A DNA stretch of 64,000 bases from Chitinophaga chungangae. Lineage in GTDB: Bacteria > Bacteroidota > Bacteroidia > Chitinophagales > Chitinophagaceae. The stretch covers positions 186,001 to 250,000 of the forward strand of contig NZ_JAGHKP010000003.1 of NCBI RefSeq assembly GCF_017742215.1. The letters are read 5' to 3'. The notes beneath the pieces were generated by a model. It made no database searches. It was not told the origin of the DNA and worked only from the letters and a program-made list of their open reading frames with translations. The translations under genes and the position numbers were made by a program. Numbering within the stretch: the first letter of the stretch is position 1; every line of letters begins with the position of its first letter. Of this stretch, positions 34,968 to 44,322 are shown piece after piece.

Positions 34968-36518
34968 GTGAAACATTACATCTGCACACTGCTAATGTTG
35001 CTGCTGCTATGCGCGGGAACGAAGGCGCAGAGCACCGTTGCGCCCGCCGGCAATGCGGTGATACTCACGCCCAAACAAAGCCCCGCCCCGCGCATCAACG
35101 GGCCGAAAGTATTCGGCGTACGGCCGCGGCATCCCATCCTGTTCACCATTCCCGCCAGCGGCGAAAAACCGATGCGTTTTTCCGCCAGCGGCCTTCCCAA
35201 AGGCGTAAAACTGAACGCCGCCACCGGCCGCATCAGCGGAAGCGTGACCAAACCCGGCACTTATGTTCTCAAACTTTCCGCGAAAAACAGTTCCGGCGAA
35301 GCCAAACGCGAACTGCGGCTCGTAGTGGGCGAAGAGATCGCGCTCACCCCGCCGATGGGCTGGAACCATTACAACATCTACGGCACCCGCATCACGCAGG
35401 CGCAGGTGAGCGCACAGGCGCGGGCCATGGCTTCCAGCGGACTGATCGATCACGGCTGGAGCTACATGAATATCGACGACGGATGGCAGGGCCGCCGCGG
35501 CGGCGAATTTTATGCCATCCTGCCGGATACCGCGCGTTTCCACGATATGCAGGCGCTCTGCGACGAAGTGCATGCGCTGGGGTTGAAGATCGGCACTTAC
35601 TCCACGCCCTGGGTGGAATCGTACGGTCACCGCATCGGCGGTTCTTCCATGAACAAAGAAGGCATTTTTGAGCGCACCAAAGAAAACGTGCCGAGAAATA
35701 AAAAACTGCTGCCTTACGCCATCGGCACTTATTCTTTCCTCGGTAACGACGTCAAACAATTCGCAAAATGGGGCTTCGATTACCTGAAATACGACTGGAA
35801 CCCGATAGAAATGCCTGAAACCAAAGCGATGTACGACGGCCTCCGCAACAGCGGGAGAGACGTAGTGCTGAGCCTTTCCAATTCCACGCCTTTCGCAACC
35901 ATCGCCGGTCTCAGCACCGTATCGAACGCATGGCGCACCGGCGGCGATATTAAAGACAACTGGAAAAGCCTGAAGAGCCGCATTTTTACGCAGGACAAAT
36001 GGGCGCCCTACGCGCGCCCCGGCCACTGGAACGATCCGGACATGATGATCGTGGGCGTGGTGGGCTGGAACGCTCCTGAAAAATGGCCGAGCAAACTCAC
36101 GCCTGACGAACAATACACACATATGAGCGCATGGTGCCTGATGGCCGTACCGCTGCTGCTGGGCTGCGATATGACCCGCCTCGACGATTTCACGATCGGC
36201 CTCCTTACCAACGACGAGGTATTGGCCGTTAACCAGGACCCGCTGGGCAAACAGGCGGTCATCGTATCGCGGCAGGGCGACGATGTGGGCGTGATGGCCA
36301 AAGACATGGAAGACGGCTCCAAGGCGGCCGGTCTTTTTAACCTGGCAGACGATGGCGTTCAACAGGTTACGGTGAAATGGGAAGAACTGGGCATCAGCGG
36401 CAGATACATCGTGCGGGACCTCTGGCGGCAACAGGATATCGGTACGTTCGAAGGCCGGTTTTCCGCGCCGGTGAACCGGCACGGCGTAGTGATGATCAGT
36501 CTCCGGAAAACAAAATGA
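34968..36518 (+). CDS. GH27 alpha-galactosidase with N-terminal Ig-like domain, GTG start
   Basis: The product is 516 residues from the GTG at 34968, which yields MKHYICTLLMLLLLCAGTKAQ, a good signal peptide; the next ATG (34995) would truncate it. Residues about 45-122 form a putative Ig (He_PIG-like) domain with ASGLPKGVKLNAATGRISGS. The catalytic barrel begins at LTPPMGWNHYN and contains MNIDDGWQ, LKYDWNP (nucleophile Asp276), WRTGGDIKDNW (acid/base Asp327) and HWNDPDMMIVG, all GH27 signatures. A short C-terminal beta domain ends the protein. It hydrolyses terminal alpha-galactose (or alpha-N-acetylgalactosamine/arabinopyranose) from glycans in the periplasm. No SusC/SusD pair is adjacent; the next gene but one encodes a beta-helix protein that might share its substrate. 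Confidence 0.92.
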   Translation: MKHYICTLLMLLLLCAGTKAQSTVAPAGNAVILTPKQSPAPRINGPKVFGVRPRHPILFTIPASGEKPMRFSASGLPKGVKLNAATGRISGSVTKPGTYVLKLSAKNSSGEAKRELRLVVGEEIALTPPMGWNHYNIYGTRITQAQVSAQARAMASSGLIDHGWSYMNIDDGWQGRRGGEFYAILPDTARFHDMQALCDEVHALGLKIGTYSTPWVESYGHRIGGSSMNKEGIFERTKENVPRNKKLLPYAIGTYSFLGNDVKQFAKWGFDYLKYDWNPIEMPETKAMYDGLRNSGRDVVLSLSNSTPFATIAGLSTVSNAWRTGGDIKDNWKSLKSRIFTQDKWAPYARPGHWNDPDMMIVGVVGWNAPEKWPSKLTPDEQYTHMSAWCLMAVPLLLGCDMTRLDDFTIGLLTNDEVLAVNQDPLGKQAVIVSRQGDDVGVMAKDMEDGSKAAGLFNLADDGVQQVTVKWEELGISGRYIVRDLWRQQDIGTFEGRFSAPVNRHGVVMISLRKTK

Positions 36519-36566
36519 ATTTTGTGCAACCTGCTGGTATAATCCGGTTTTAGCGATTATATTGGC

Positions 36567-36962
36567 ATGTTAAAATTCATTTATATGAACGCGATCGTCA
36601 GAAAGTTCGTTGAATACATTTACAATAATTACATCGGCAATTTCCTGGGGTTTGTGATCGGGATGGCTTCCACCAGGCTGGTGTCTCACTTCTTCACCAC
36701 GCGCAGCATCCGCAACCTCTGGGGGCTTACCGCGCGGAAAACAGTGGTGGACAAACACACGTACACCACGATGGAATGGGTGATCTCGATCATCATCGGA
36801 TTTATCGTGTTTGAGCTGGTCAGCAAGTGGTTGAAGAAAAGGCTCAACGAAATGTTGCCAAAATACAAGCTCACGCAGTGGATGGTAAAAGAGGAAACCA
36901 GGAACCTTCCGCCTGCACAACAAAAACCAGCAGTACAGCCGGTTTCGGGGAACCCGGAATAA
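36567..36962 (+). CDS. Small inner-membrane protein of unknown function
   Basis: The product is 131 residues; an alternative start is the ATG at 36585. Two hydrophobic segments are visible: NYIGNFLGFVIGMASTRLVSHF (about 20-42) and WVISIIIGFIVFELVSKWL (about 70-89), followed by a basic stretch and a proline/glutamine-rich tail (NLPPAQQKPAVQPVSGNPE) that should be cytoplasmic or disordered. I recognise no family. It lies 48 bases after the GH27 stop and 33 bases before the beta-helix gene, so it could be co-transcribed with either. Confidence 0.6.
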   Translation: MLKFIYMNAIVRKFVEYIYNNYIGNFLGFVIGMASTRLVSHFFTTRSIRNLWGLTARKTVVDKHTYTTMEWVISIIIGFIVFELVSKWLKKRLNEMLPKYKLTQWMVKEETRNLPPAQQKPAVQPVSGNPE

Positions 36963-36995
36963 ACCGTTTCGCTGCTGTGCTAAAAAAATCACGTT

Positions 36996-38540
36996 ATGAA
37001 AAAACATTTTTATGCGCTTTGCGCAGCAGCTTTTTTAATGATGTCCGCGCTTCCGCGCGAAACATACGCACAGGCAAAAAGTGAATGGGCTTACTTTGGT
37101 CCGGGCGGGAAACTGGCATATAAAACGCTCGAAAAAGGCGACCGCATCCCCGACTTTTCTTACGCAGGATACATGGGCGGCGGCGTGCCCATTCCTTCTC
37201 CCGTCGTTACTATTACGCTCGACGCACAATCCGGCGGCAACGCCGCGGCTATCCAGCAGGCGGTGGACGAGCTGTCGAAACGCAGTCTCGTGAATGGTTT
37301 CAGGGGCGTGTTGCTGCTGAAGCCGGGCGTTTACAACTGCGACAAAACGATCAATATTACGGCAAGCGGCATCGTGATACGCGGCAGCGGAAACGGAGAG
37401 AAAGGCACTGTGCTGAACCTTACGGGCGCGCCGCATACCGGCATTTCGGTGAGAGGCGGGGCGAACGTGCGGGAAACGGGTTTTACCGCTGTGCTCACCG
37501 ATGCATATGTACCCGTCAACGCCAGCGTTTTCCATCTTTCCGATACGAAGGGCCTGGCCGTGGGAGACGTGGTGCGCATCAGCCGCCCTGTAACGCCTGC
37601 CTGGGTGCATTTTATGGGGATGGACAGCCTTGTGCGCGACGGTAAAAAACAAATCTGGATCACGGGAGATATTACGGTAGACCGTGTGATCGCGAAGATC
37701 GAAGGGAAAAAAGTGACCGTCACCCTTCCGCTCACCGATAATTACGACGCGGCTTACCTCGGCAATGGCGGCGTAAGGGTATCGAAGATCATCTCCGGCG
37801 GGGAAATAGAACAGGTGGGCCTTGAAAACTTCCGCATCGTTTCTCCCACACAGTCCGGCACCATCAGCGAAGGCCATCACAAAGCATTTACGATCCGCAA
37901 CGCGGTGGATGCCTGGGCAAGGAATATCGAAGCGCTGAATACCATGAACAGCATCAGCGTATCCGACGCAAAACGCGTAACGCTCGACCGTGTGAACATC
38001 CGGCACGAAACGCCGTCCAAAGGCGCGGCCAAGCCTGCAGACCTGAATGGCAGCGGCTCGCAGATTTTATTCAATCGATGCAACATCCAGGGCGACAATG
38101 TTTTTTATTTCGCCACCGGCGCCAAAGTATCCGGCCCTATCGTGCTGCTGCATTGCACGTTCACCGGCAACGGATGGATCCAGCCGCATCAGCGCTGGGC
38201 TACTGCCGTGCTGGTAGACAACTGCAACGTGCCCACGGGCGGCATTGATTTTATGAACCGCGGCGTAATGGGCTCGGGTCACGGCTGGTCGATCGGCTGG
38301 GCCGTAGCATGGAACTGCAAAGCCAAAACTTTTCTCAACCAGCAGCCGCCCGGCTCGGCCAATTGGGTGATCGGCAGTGAAGGCGAAAGAACCAAAAGAG
38401 CGATCCCTTTCGATACGGTCCCGTACCTGCCGGAAGGCATTTTTGATTCCCACGGCAAGCCGGTTGCGCCATCGAGCCTTTACCTCGCGCAGCTGGCAGA
38501 GCGGTTGGGAAAAGGTGCGGTGAAGAACATCGGTTATTGA
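36996..38540 (+). CDS. Exported right-handed beta-helix protein (pectate-lyase-like fold)
   Basis: The product is 514 residues with a signal peptide ending ETYAQ (about residue 26). After an N-terminal segment with EWAYFGPGGKLAYKTLEKGDRIPDFSYAGYMGGG, the block ITLDAQSGGNAAAIQQAVDELSKR marks the start of a pectate lyase 3-type helix, and repeating short strands follow (GVYNCDKTINITASGIVIRGSG, GLENFRIVSP, ARNIEALNTMNSISVSDAKRVTLDRVNI). This fold occurs in polysaccharide lyases and hydrolases acting on pectin, alginate or related polymers. I cannot place catalytic residues, so lyase activity is not certain. It follows GH27 and a small membrane gene on the same strand, suggesting a loose glycan-processing group. 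Confidence 0.75.
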   Translation: MKKHFYALCAAAFLMMSALPRETYAQAKSEWAYFGPGGKLAYKTLEKGDRIPDFSYAGYMGGGVPIPSPVVTITLDAQSGGNAAAIQQAVDELSKRSLVNGFRGVLLLKPGVYNCDKTINITASGIVIRGSGNGEKGTVLNLTGAPHTGISVRGGANVRETGFTAVLTDAYVPVNASVFHLSDTKGLAVGDVVRISRPVTPAWVHFMGMDSLVRDGKKQIWITGDITVDRVIAKIEGKKVTVTLPLTDNYDAAYLGNGGVRVSKIISGGEIEQVGLENFRIVSPTQSGTISEGHHKAFTIRNAVDAWARNIEALNTMNSISVSDAKRVTLDRVNIRHETPSKGAAKPADLNGSGSQILFNRCNIQGDNVFYFATGAKVSGPIVLLHCTFTGNGWIQPHQRWATAVLVDNCNVPTGGIDFMNRGVMGSGHGWSIGWAVAWNCKAKTFLNQQPPGSANWVIGSEGERTKRAIPFDTVPYLPEGIFDSHGKPVAPSSLYLAQLAERLGKGAVKNIGY

Positions 38541-38579
38541 ACAGATTTTTAACAGCGCCCGCAGTTGCAGGGCCGGGGT

Positions 38580-38605
38580 GCGCCTGCTGGTTTACCGGCA
38601 GGCGC
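38580..38605 (+). terminator. Probable terminator after the beta-helix gene
   Basis: GCGCCTGCTGGT pairs with ACCGGCAGGCGC (one G-T wobble). The hairpin is strong, but the T-tract that follows is interrupted (GCTTGTTTCTT), so efficiency is uncertain. Confidence 0.45.
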
Positions 38606-38705
38606 GCTTGTTTCTTCGAATTGCATAACGCGGCAATCACAGCGGATATATTTATCGGCCCATGTCCCTAATTGGCTTAAATTTAACCAGCCAAAACCCG
38701 TTACC

Positions 38706-40349
38706 ATGCATCCCCAGGGCTTTGATTTCCAGCGCACGGTTAACCAGCCGCCCGTACTCGAAAATTACAATTCATTTGTTTCCAACACCGCGCTGCAGGC
38801 CGCGATGAACGCTTACGGCGGCAACGCCTTTTCCGAACAGGCTACGGCTTTCGGCCTGCTGATGGGCGGCCATGACATGCAGGAAGCGGGCGACCTGGCG
38901 AATAAAAATCCGCCCCGCCTGCGCACGCACGACCGCTTCGGCAACCGGCTGGACGTGGTGGAATTTCACCCCGCCTATCACCGAATGATGGAAACCAGCA
39001 TCCGGTATGGCGTGCATTCCGTGGCATGGACGTCGAGGTGCAGCGGCGGGTATCTTGCCCACAGCGTTCTATCGTACCTCAAACAACAGATAGATGAAGG
39101 CAGCAGCTGCCCGCTGACCATGACGTTCGCCGTTACGCCCTCGCTGGAGATAGACCCGGCAATTGCACAGGAATGGCTGCCGCTGGTGCTTTCCAACGAC
39201 TACGACGAAAGGCATGTTCCTTATTTCGAAAAGAAGGGCGTCACCTTCGGCATGGCCATGACCGAGCCGCAGGGCGGCAGCGACGTGCGCAGCAATCTCA
39301 CTTTTGCGAAAAAAGAAGGCAACAGTATTTACCGGATCACCGGTCGCAAGTGGTTTTGCAGCGCGCCCATGAGCGACGCCTTCCTGGTGCTGGCGCAGGC
39401 TGAAGGCGGGCTGAGCTGTTTTCTCGTGCCGCGTTTTTTGCCGGACGGGTCGAAGAACCGGCTTTGGTTTCAACGGCTGAAAGATAAGCTGGGCAACCGT
39501 TCCAACGCTTCGGGCGAGCTGGAGCTTCATGAAACCTGGGGCCGGATCATCGGGGAAGAAGGCCGCGGGATCGCCAATATCATGGAAATGGTGCGGCACA
39601 CGCGGCTCGATTGTGCCACGGGATCGGCCGCCACGCTGCAGCGCGCCGTGGCGGAAGCCATTCATCATTGCCTTTACCGCGAAACGTTCGGCAAAAAGCT
39701 GATCGATCAGCCATTGATGAAAAACGTGCTGGCAGACCTGAGCCTGGAATCAGATGCGGCCGTTACGCTGGCGATGCGCCTTGCCAAAGGGTTCGACGAT
39801 TCGCTGACGGACGAAGAAGCCATATATTTTACGCGCATCGCCACGGCGGTGGGCAAGTTCTGGAATACAAAAAGAGCCGTGCTCGCCGTTGGCGAAGCGC
39901 TGGAATGCATCGGGGGGAACGGTTACGTGGAAGAATCCATCATGCCCAGGCTCTACCGCGACGTACCGGTGAACGCCATCTGGGAAGGCTCCGGTAACGT
40001 GCAGGCGCTGGACGTGCTGCGCGCAATGCGCAAGGAACCGGCCAGCATGGAAGCCATGATGAATTATTTCCGCGCGGCGAAAGGCCAGGATCCAGACCTC
40101 TCGCGGCACCTGGATAGCCTGGAGCAATTGCTGGCCTCGCCGGACGTGCACGAGCTGAAAGCCCGCGTGATCGTTGAAAAGATGGCGCTGGCCATACAGG
40201 CCGCCGAACTGATCCGCATCGCGCCGCCGGCCATCGCGCATTTGTTTTGCCAGTCGCGGCTTTCGGCCAAAAGAAACCTCACCTGGGGCGCGCTGGAAAA
40301 CGGCGCGGCGCTGGACGAGGCCATCGGCCGGACCTACCGGGAAAGCTGA
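38706..40349 (+). CDS. aidB: AidB-like acyl-CoA dehydrogenase family flavoprotein
   Basis: The product is 547 residues from the ATG at 38706, very close to the length of Escherichia coli AidB; an open frame extends upstream but crosses the hairpin at 38580. The opening QGFDFQRTVNQPPVLENYN, then CPLTMTFAVTP, GMAMTEPQGGSDVRSN, KWFCSAPMSDAFLVLAQ, LSCFLVPRFLPDG, LKDKLGNRSNASGELE and CIGGNGYVEESIMPRLYRDVPVNAIWEGSGN are the AidB blocks in order. AidB binds FAD and DNA and is induced by alkylating agents in enterobacteria; its true reaction is unsettled, and isovaleryl-CoA dehydrogenase activity has been reported as weak. The cytoplasmic product is followed after 71 bases by an MFS exporter gene. 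Confidence 0.9.
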   Translation: MHPQGFDFQRTVNQPPVLENYNSFVSNTALQAAMNAYGGNAFSEQATAFGLLMGGHDMQEAGDLANKNPPRLRTHDRFGNRLDVVEFHPAYHRMMETSIRYGVHSVAWTSRCSGGYLAHSVLSYLKQQIDEGSSCPLTMTFAVTPSLEIDPAIAQEWLPLVLSNDYDERHVPYFEKKGVTFGMAMTEPQGGSDVRSNLTFAKKEGNSIYRITGRKWFCSAPMSDAFLVLAQAEGGLSCFLVPRFLPDGSKNRLWFQRLKDKLGNRSNASGELELHETWGRIIGEEGRGIANIMEMVRHTRLDCATGSAATLQRAVAEAIHHCLYRETFGKKLIDQPLMKNVLADLSLESDAAVTLAMRLAKGFDDSLTDEEAIYFTRIATAVGKFWNTKRAVLAVGEALECIGGNGYVEESIMPRLYRDVPVNAIWEGSGNVQALDVLRAMRKEPASMEAMMNYFRAAKGQDPDLSRHLDSLEQLLASPDVHELKARVIVEKMALAIQAAELIRIAPPAIAHLFCQSRLSAKRNLTWGALENGAALDEAIGRTYRES

Positions 40350-40420
40350 AAAATCCTTTCAAAAACCTGTGAAAAAATCGGCAAATTTGCAACCACAAAA
40401 CCTGTAAAAAACCTAACTGA

Positions 40421-41686
40421 ATGAAAACGTCCAAAAGCGCGGCAATCGGCTTTATTTTCGTGACATTACTGATCGACGTGATGGGCTGGGGGCTCATTAT
40501 TCCCGTAATGGCAGACCTCATCGCGCAGCTAAAGGGCATCCCGGTAAACCAGGCGAGCACCTACGGCGCATATCTTCTTTCCATTTTCGCCATCACGCAG
40601 TTCGTGTTCGCGCCGATGGTGGGCAACCTCAGCGACCGCTTCGGGCGCAGGCCGGTGTTGCTGCTTTCGCTGCTCGGTTTCGGCATCGATTACATCATTC
40701 TCGCACTGGCGCCCACTTACGGCTGGCTGTTCGTCGGCCGCGTAATAGCGGGCATCACCGGCGCGAGTTTTACCACAGCGTCTGCCTATATCGCCGATGT
40801 AAGTACCGACGAAACTTCCAAAGCAAAAAATTTCGGGCTGATCGGCGCGGCATTTGGTCTCGGTTTTGTGCTGGGCCCTGCGCTGGGCGCGCTGCTGGCT
40901 AACTGGGGCATCAGGGCGCCGTTTTATGCGGCGGCCGCTTTGTGCCTGCTCAACTGCATATACGGTTATTTCCTGCTGCCGGAATCGCTGGCGAAAGAAA
41001 ACCGCCGGCCCTTCGACATCAAACGCGCAAACCCTTTCGGCTCGCTGAAATTCCTTACACAACATCCCGAGATCAGGGGGCTGGCGGCCAGCTTTTTCCT
41101 GATCTACCTCGGCGCGCAGGCCGTGCAGGGCAACTGGAACTTTTTTACGATCTACCGTTTCAACTGGAGCGAAAAAATGGTAGGCATTTCACTGGCGGTA
41201 GTGGGCGTGCTGGTGGGTGCGGTGCAGGCCGGGCTTACCCGCGTGGTCAACCCCAAGATCGGCAATGAAAAAAGCATTTACCTCGGTCTTTCGTTGTACA
41301 TCGTAGGGCTGGTACTGTTCGCCTTTGCCACAGAAGGCTGGATGATGTTCGCATTCCTCGTGCCATACTGCCTCGGCGGTATCTGCGGCCCTTCGCTGCA
41401 ATCGGTCATCTCCGGCCATGTGCCGCCCAACCAGCAGGGCGAACTGCAAGGCGCGCTCACGGGGCTTATGAGCGTAACGACCATTATCGGCCCGCTGATC
41501 ATGAACGGTTCTTTCGCTTATTTCACCAGCAGTAAAGCGCCGTTCCAGTTCCCGGGCATTCACTTCATACTCGGGGCGATCTGTATTTTCTTCAGCATAC
41601 TTATTACTTACGCGGTGCTGAGCAGAGAAAGAAAGATGAGGCCCCTGCCGGTGAAAGCGGAAAGAGAAACCTTACCATTAGAATAA
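40421..41686 (+). CDS. MFS exporter, TetA/TCR-like drug:H+ antiporter family
   Basis: The product is 421 residues with 12 predicted membrane helices. The first helix carries the family motif LLIDVMGWGLIIPVMADL, and the loop between helices 2 and 3 carries motif A, GNLSDRFGRRPVLL. FTTASAYIADVS and GAAFGLGFVLGPALGALLA (motif C, helix 5) are typical of TetA-type antiporters, which exchange a drug for a proton. Whether tetracycline is a substrate cannot be judged; many chromosomal homologues export other compounds. The gene follows the AidB-like gene on the same strand and ends in a bidirectional terminator shared with the convergent sugar dehydrogenase gene. Confidence 0.88.
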   Translation: MKTSKSAAIGFIFVTLLIDVMGWGLIIPVMADLIAQLKGIPVNQASTYGAYLLSIFAITQFVFAPMVGNLSDRFGRRPVLLLSLLGFGIDYIILALAPTYGWLFVGRVIAGITGASFTTASAYIADVSTDETSKAKNFGLIGAAFGLGFVLGPALGALLANWGIRAPFYAAAALCLLNCIYGYFLLPESLAKENRRPFDIKRANPFGSLKFLTQHPEIRGLAASFFLIYLGAQAVQGNWNFFTIYRFNWSEKMVGISLAVVGVLVGAVQAGLTRVVNPKIGNEKSIYLGLSLYIVGLVLFAFATEGWMMFAFLVPYCLGGICGPSLQSVISGHVPPNQQGELQGALTGLMSVTTIIGPLIMNGSFAYFTSSKAPFQFPGIHFILGAICIFFSILITYAVLSRERKMRPLPVKAERETLPLE

Positions 41687-41689
41687 CGA

Positions 41690-41731
41690 TTCAACAAAAA
41701 AGCCGCGATCATTCGCGGCTTTTTTGTTGAA
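41690..41731. terminator. Bidirectional terminator between convergent genes
   Basis: An extended perfect dyad (18 bases per arm plus one closing T-A pair; GCCGCGA / TCGCGGC core flanked by A6 on the left and T6 on the right) with loop TCAT terminates both the MFS gene (plus) and the sugar dehydrogenase gene (minus), whose stop is 3 bases away. Confidence 0.93.
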
Positions 41732-41733
41732 GT

Positions 41734-43176
41734 TTATCGTTTCCCATAACCGCTGTTGCCATGGCGATCGTCGTCGTCGTTGTTTCCATGCCCTTTTCCT
41801 TTTTCTTTCACCAGTTTATACACCTGGCCTGTAACGCCGCTTGGCCCTGCTACGCCAGACACGGTGAGGTACACTTCCCCTTCCAGGTCCTGGCCGAAAC
41901 CTTTCAGGTAAAAACCGAGATCGTTCGGCCGGTCTTTCAGTTTCACTTCGCTGTAATCCCATAAACCGCCGCCGTTGCGCGGGCTGGCTACGAACAGTTC
42001 GCCGTTGGGTGTGCCGCCGGGCTGGGAGAAACTACCGAACAGGTACATGCCCCTGAGCTCGGGTATTTCACGCCCGCGGTATACGTTGCCGCCGATGATG
42101 GTGGTGGCCCTGCCGCCCGCCGGGTTCGCGCTGTTGTTCACCTCGATCACCGGGTCGATGAAATTCATGCCGAATACGTCTGTAGCCGGGCAACCGGGCA
42201 GCTCAACGCTGTTGTTGGCCGCGTTGAAACAATGCGTGCCTTCTTTTACGTTCCAGCCGTAATTGCCGCCTTTTCTTACCACGTTGATCTCTTCATACAG
42301 CACCTGCCCGGCATCGCCGGCGTACAGCCAGTTGTTGCCGCCCATGTCGAACGAAAAACGGTAGGGGTTGCGGAAACCGTAGGCGTAGATCTCATCCATG
42401 CCGGCTTTGCCCACGAAAGGATTGTTGGGAGGAATGGCGTAAGGACTGCCGCTGTTCACGTCGATGCGGAGGATGTTGCCGAAGAGATTGGAATCGATGT
42501 CCTGCCCGTTACCGCCGGCATTGGGAAGATACCAGTCCGTTACGTGCCCGTTGGCCACGTCGTTGGCGCCGCCGCCGTCGCCAATAGCGATGTAGAGGAA
42601 GCCGTCTGGCCCGAATGCCAGCGCACCGCCATTGTGGTTAGACTGCGGGTCGTCGATATCGAACAGCACCCTTTCAGAGCTCATGTCTGCCATGTTGGGA
42701 TTGGCGGACACTTTAAATTCGGCGATACGGCTGAGGTTGTTCCAGTTCGCGCCGGGTACGGGGCCGCCCGTTCTGGCGGGCCGGTTGTAATAGACGTAGA
42801 ATTTGCCGTTCTGCCTGTAATCCGGATGGAACGCGAAACCCAGCAGCCCGCGTTCGTCGTAGTTGGGGTTCAATGCCACCATCATGCCGCTAACGTCGAG
42901 GAAAGGAGCGGCGAGTTTATTGCCGTTTTTGTCTACGATCCAGATCTTGCCCGCCTGGTCGAGAATAAAAAGCCTGCCGGTATTGTCCGGCGATTCGACG
43001 GCGCCAAGCGGGGAAACAAGGCCGTCTGCGATCAGTTTCAGGGTTACTTCTTTCTTCGGCAGATCGTCGAATTTTCTACAGCCGAACGTCAGCAACATGC
43101 TTAGGAAAATAAATGCCAGCGGCCCCGCAAGGCCTTGGCGGAAGGGGCGTGTAGCCAGTGTGGAAGTGATTCTCAT
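41734..43176 (-). CDS. PQQ-type soluble sugar dehydrogenase, lipoprotein
   Basis: The product is 480 residues. After a basic N-terminus the signal PLAFIFLSMLLTFGC gives a lipobox LTFGC. The six-bladed GSDH propeller starts at LKLIADGLVSPLGAVESPDNTGRLFILDQ and includes DERGLLGFAFHPDY, SNHNGGALAFGPDGFLYIAIGDGG (the His is the expected catalytic base), YAYGFRNPYRFSFD and GGNYGWNVKEG. Such enzymes oxidise aldoses at C1 with PQQ and pass electrons to a membrane acceptor. The C-terminus ends in a low-complexity tail rich in G, H, N, D and K (KGHGNNDDDDRHGNSGYGKR), perhaps metal binding. No PQQ biosynthesis genes lie in the window. Confidence 0.88.
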   Translation of the reverse strand: MRITSTLATRPFRQGLAGPLAFIFLSMLLTFGCRKFDDLPKKEVTLKLIADGLVSPLGAVESPDNTGRLFILDQAGKIWIVDKNGNKLAAPFLDVSGMMVALNPNYDERGLLGFAFHPDYRQNGKFYVYYNRPARTGGPVPGANWNNLSRIAEFKVSANPNMADMSSERVLFDIDDPQSNHNGGALAFGPDGFLYIAIGDGGGANDVANGHVTDWYLPNAGGNGQDIDSNLFGNILRIDVNSGSPYAIPPNNPFVGKAGMDEIYAYGFRNPYRFSFDMGGNNWLYAGDAGQVLYEEINVVRKGGNYGWNVKEGTHCFNAANNSVELPGCPATDVFGMNFIDPVIEVNNSANPAGGRATTIIGGNVYRGREIPELRGMYLFGSFSQPGGTPNGELFVASPRNGGGLWDYSEVKLKDRPNDLGFYLKGFGQDLEGEVYLTVSGVAGPSGVTGQVYKLVKEKGKGHGNNDDDDRHGNSGYGKR

Positions 43177-43464
43177 AGTTTCTCAATTTTTGACGGTTAA
43201 TAATCAAAACGAACTAAAAAAATCATGATAGGCAGAGAGAAAGTGCTCAGTTTCTTTACCGGAAGGAAGGGGACAGGTTGATAACGGCAGTAAAGAAAAA
43301 AATGAGATAATAAATGATTACGAAAATGAACGGAGAAAGGTTGTGCGGTGGGATGAAATTTTTTTTCAGCAGTAAAAATGCGGCAATACATGGTTTTGCG
43401 GAAACAACGGTAAAGCAGTGCGATAATTTGTATATTTAAAAATACGTCAACCAAGAGCACGCGA

Positions 43465-44217
43465 ATGAAACCTCAAATAAGGAAATTATACCAGGTGTGG
43501 GAGCACGAAATGAAGTCCGTCGAAAAAACGGATATCCCTGTCCGGTTCGACGAGATCGTCAGTTCCGTATTTACCGCGGGCCCGTCCTATTTTTATGTGA
43601 TCGACTTTTTCGATATGACGCTTTCGCATATGAGCGCTTCCGTGAAAGAAATTCATGGGCTGGAGCCGCGGTCTTTAACGTTCAGAGATATACTCGACCT
43701 GATCCATCCGGATGATGCAGGTTTCGTGGAAAAGGCGGAAGCCGCCATTATCAGCAAGTTTGAGGAGATCGGGTGGGACAAGCTGATGAAATACAAAGGA
43801 AGTTATTGTCTCCGCATGAAAGGGGCGGACGGTGGGTACCGGCTCTTCCTTCACCAGCACCTCGTGCTCACGCGGGACATGAATGGCGGCTACGCCAAAT
43901 GCCTTAATATTCATACGGACATCAGCCACCTCGTTTCCGTCAATAATTATAAGCTCTCACTCATCGGGCTCGATGACGAACCATCTTATTGCGACATGCA
44001 CGTACTGAACGATCAGCCCGGAAGCCTTCGTTTTACGCGCCGGGAAATGGAAGTGCTGCGGCTGATCGCTGAAGGGCTCACTACCGTGCAGATCTCCCAA
44101 AAACTAAACCTCGCGATGGATACCGTCAAAAACCACCGCCGGAATATTCTTTCCAAGGCGGGCGTAAAAAATACCGCCGAACTGATCCGCAGCTGCGTGC
44201 TTAACGGCTTGATTTAG
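43465..44217 (+). CDS. PAS-LuxR transcriptional regulator
   Basis: The product is 250 residues. Residues about 40-155 form a PAS fold (SYFYVIDFFDMTLSHMSASVKEIHGLEPR, then ILDLIHPDDAGFVEKAEAAI and a final KCLNIHTDISHL), with the conserved HPDD of PAS-type sensors. Residues about 185-250 form a LuxR/GerE helix-turn-helix (FTRREMEVLRLIAEGLTTVQISQKLNLAMDTVKNHRRNILSKAGVKNTAELI). This kind of one-component regulator is common in Chitinophagaceae. The gene is 105 bases upstream of the six-gene tandem operon and on the same strand, so control of that operon is plausible but unproven. The 288 bases upstream are A+T-rich and show no gene. Confidence 0.9.
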   Translation: MKPQIRKLYQVWEHEMKSVEKTDIPVRFDEIVSSVFTAGPSYFYVIDFFDMTLSHMSASVKEIHGLEPRSLTFRDILDLIHPDDAGFVEKAEAAIISKFEEIGWDKLMKYKGSYCLRMKGADGGYRLFLHQHLVLTRDMNGGYAKCLNIHTDISHLVSVNNYKLSLIGLDDEPSYCDMHVLNDQPGSLRFTRREMEVLRLIAEGLTTVQISQKLNLAMDTVKNHRRNILSKAGVKNTAELIRSCVLNGLI

Positions 44218-44274
44218 CTGTTTTTATAAAAAAATGACCCAAAAGGGCTATACCTTTCAGTCCGCTCATTCCGG

Positions 44275-44282
44275 TAAATTTG
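44275..44282 (+). promoter_or_regulatory. -7 element (TAAATTTG) of the six-gene operon
   Basis: TAAATTTG matches TAnnTTTG exactly, 40 bases before the ATG at 44323. A TTT at 44255-44257 lies 17 bases upstream, a poor -33 match, so an activator may be required. Confidence 0.4.
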
Positions 44283-44322
44283 CGGTACGAATACCTACTA
44301 CACGCACACTAATTCCTATAAT

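Noticed and set aside
43197..43460. 87-codon minus-strand open frame between the sugar dehydrogenase and the PAS-LuxR gene
   Set aside because: It lies in an A+T-rich promoter region, overlaps the likely regulatory sequence of both genes, and has no recognisable domain or sensible signal.
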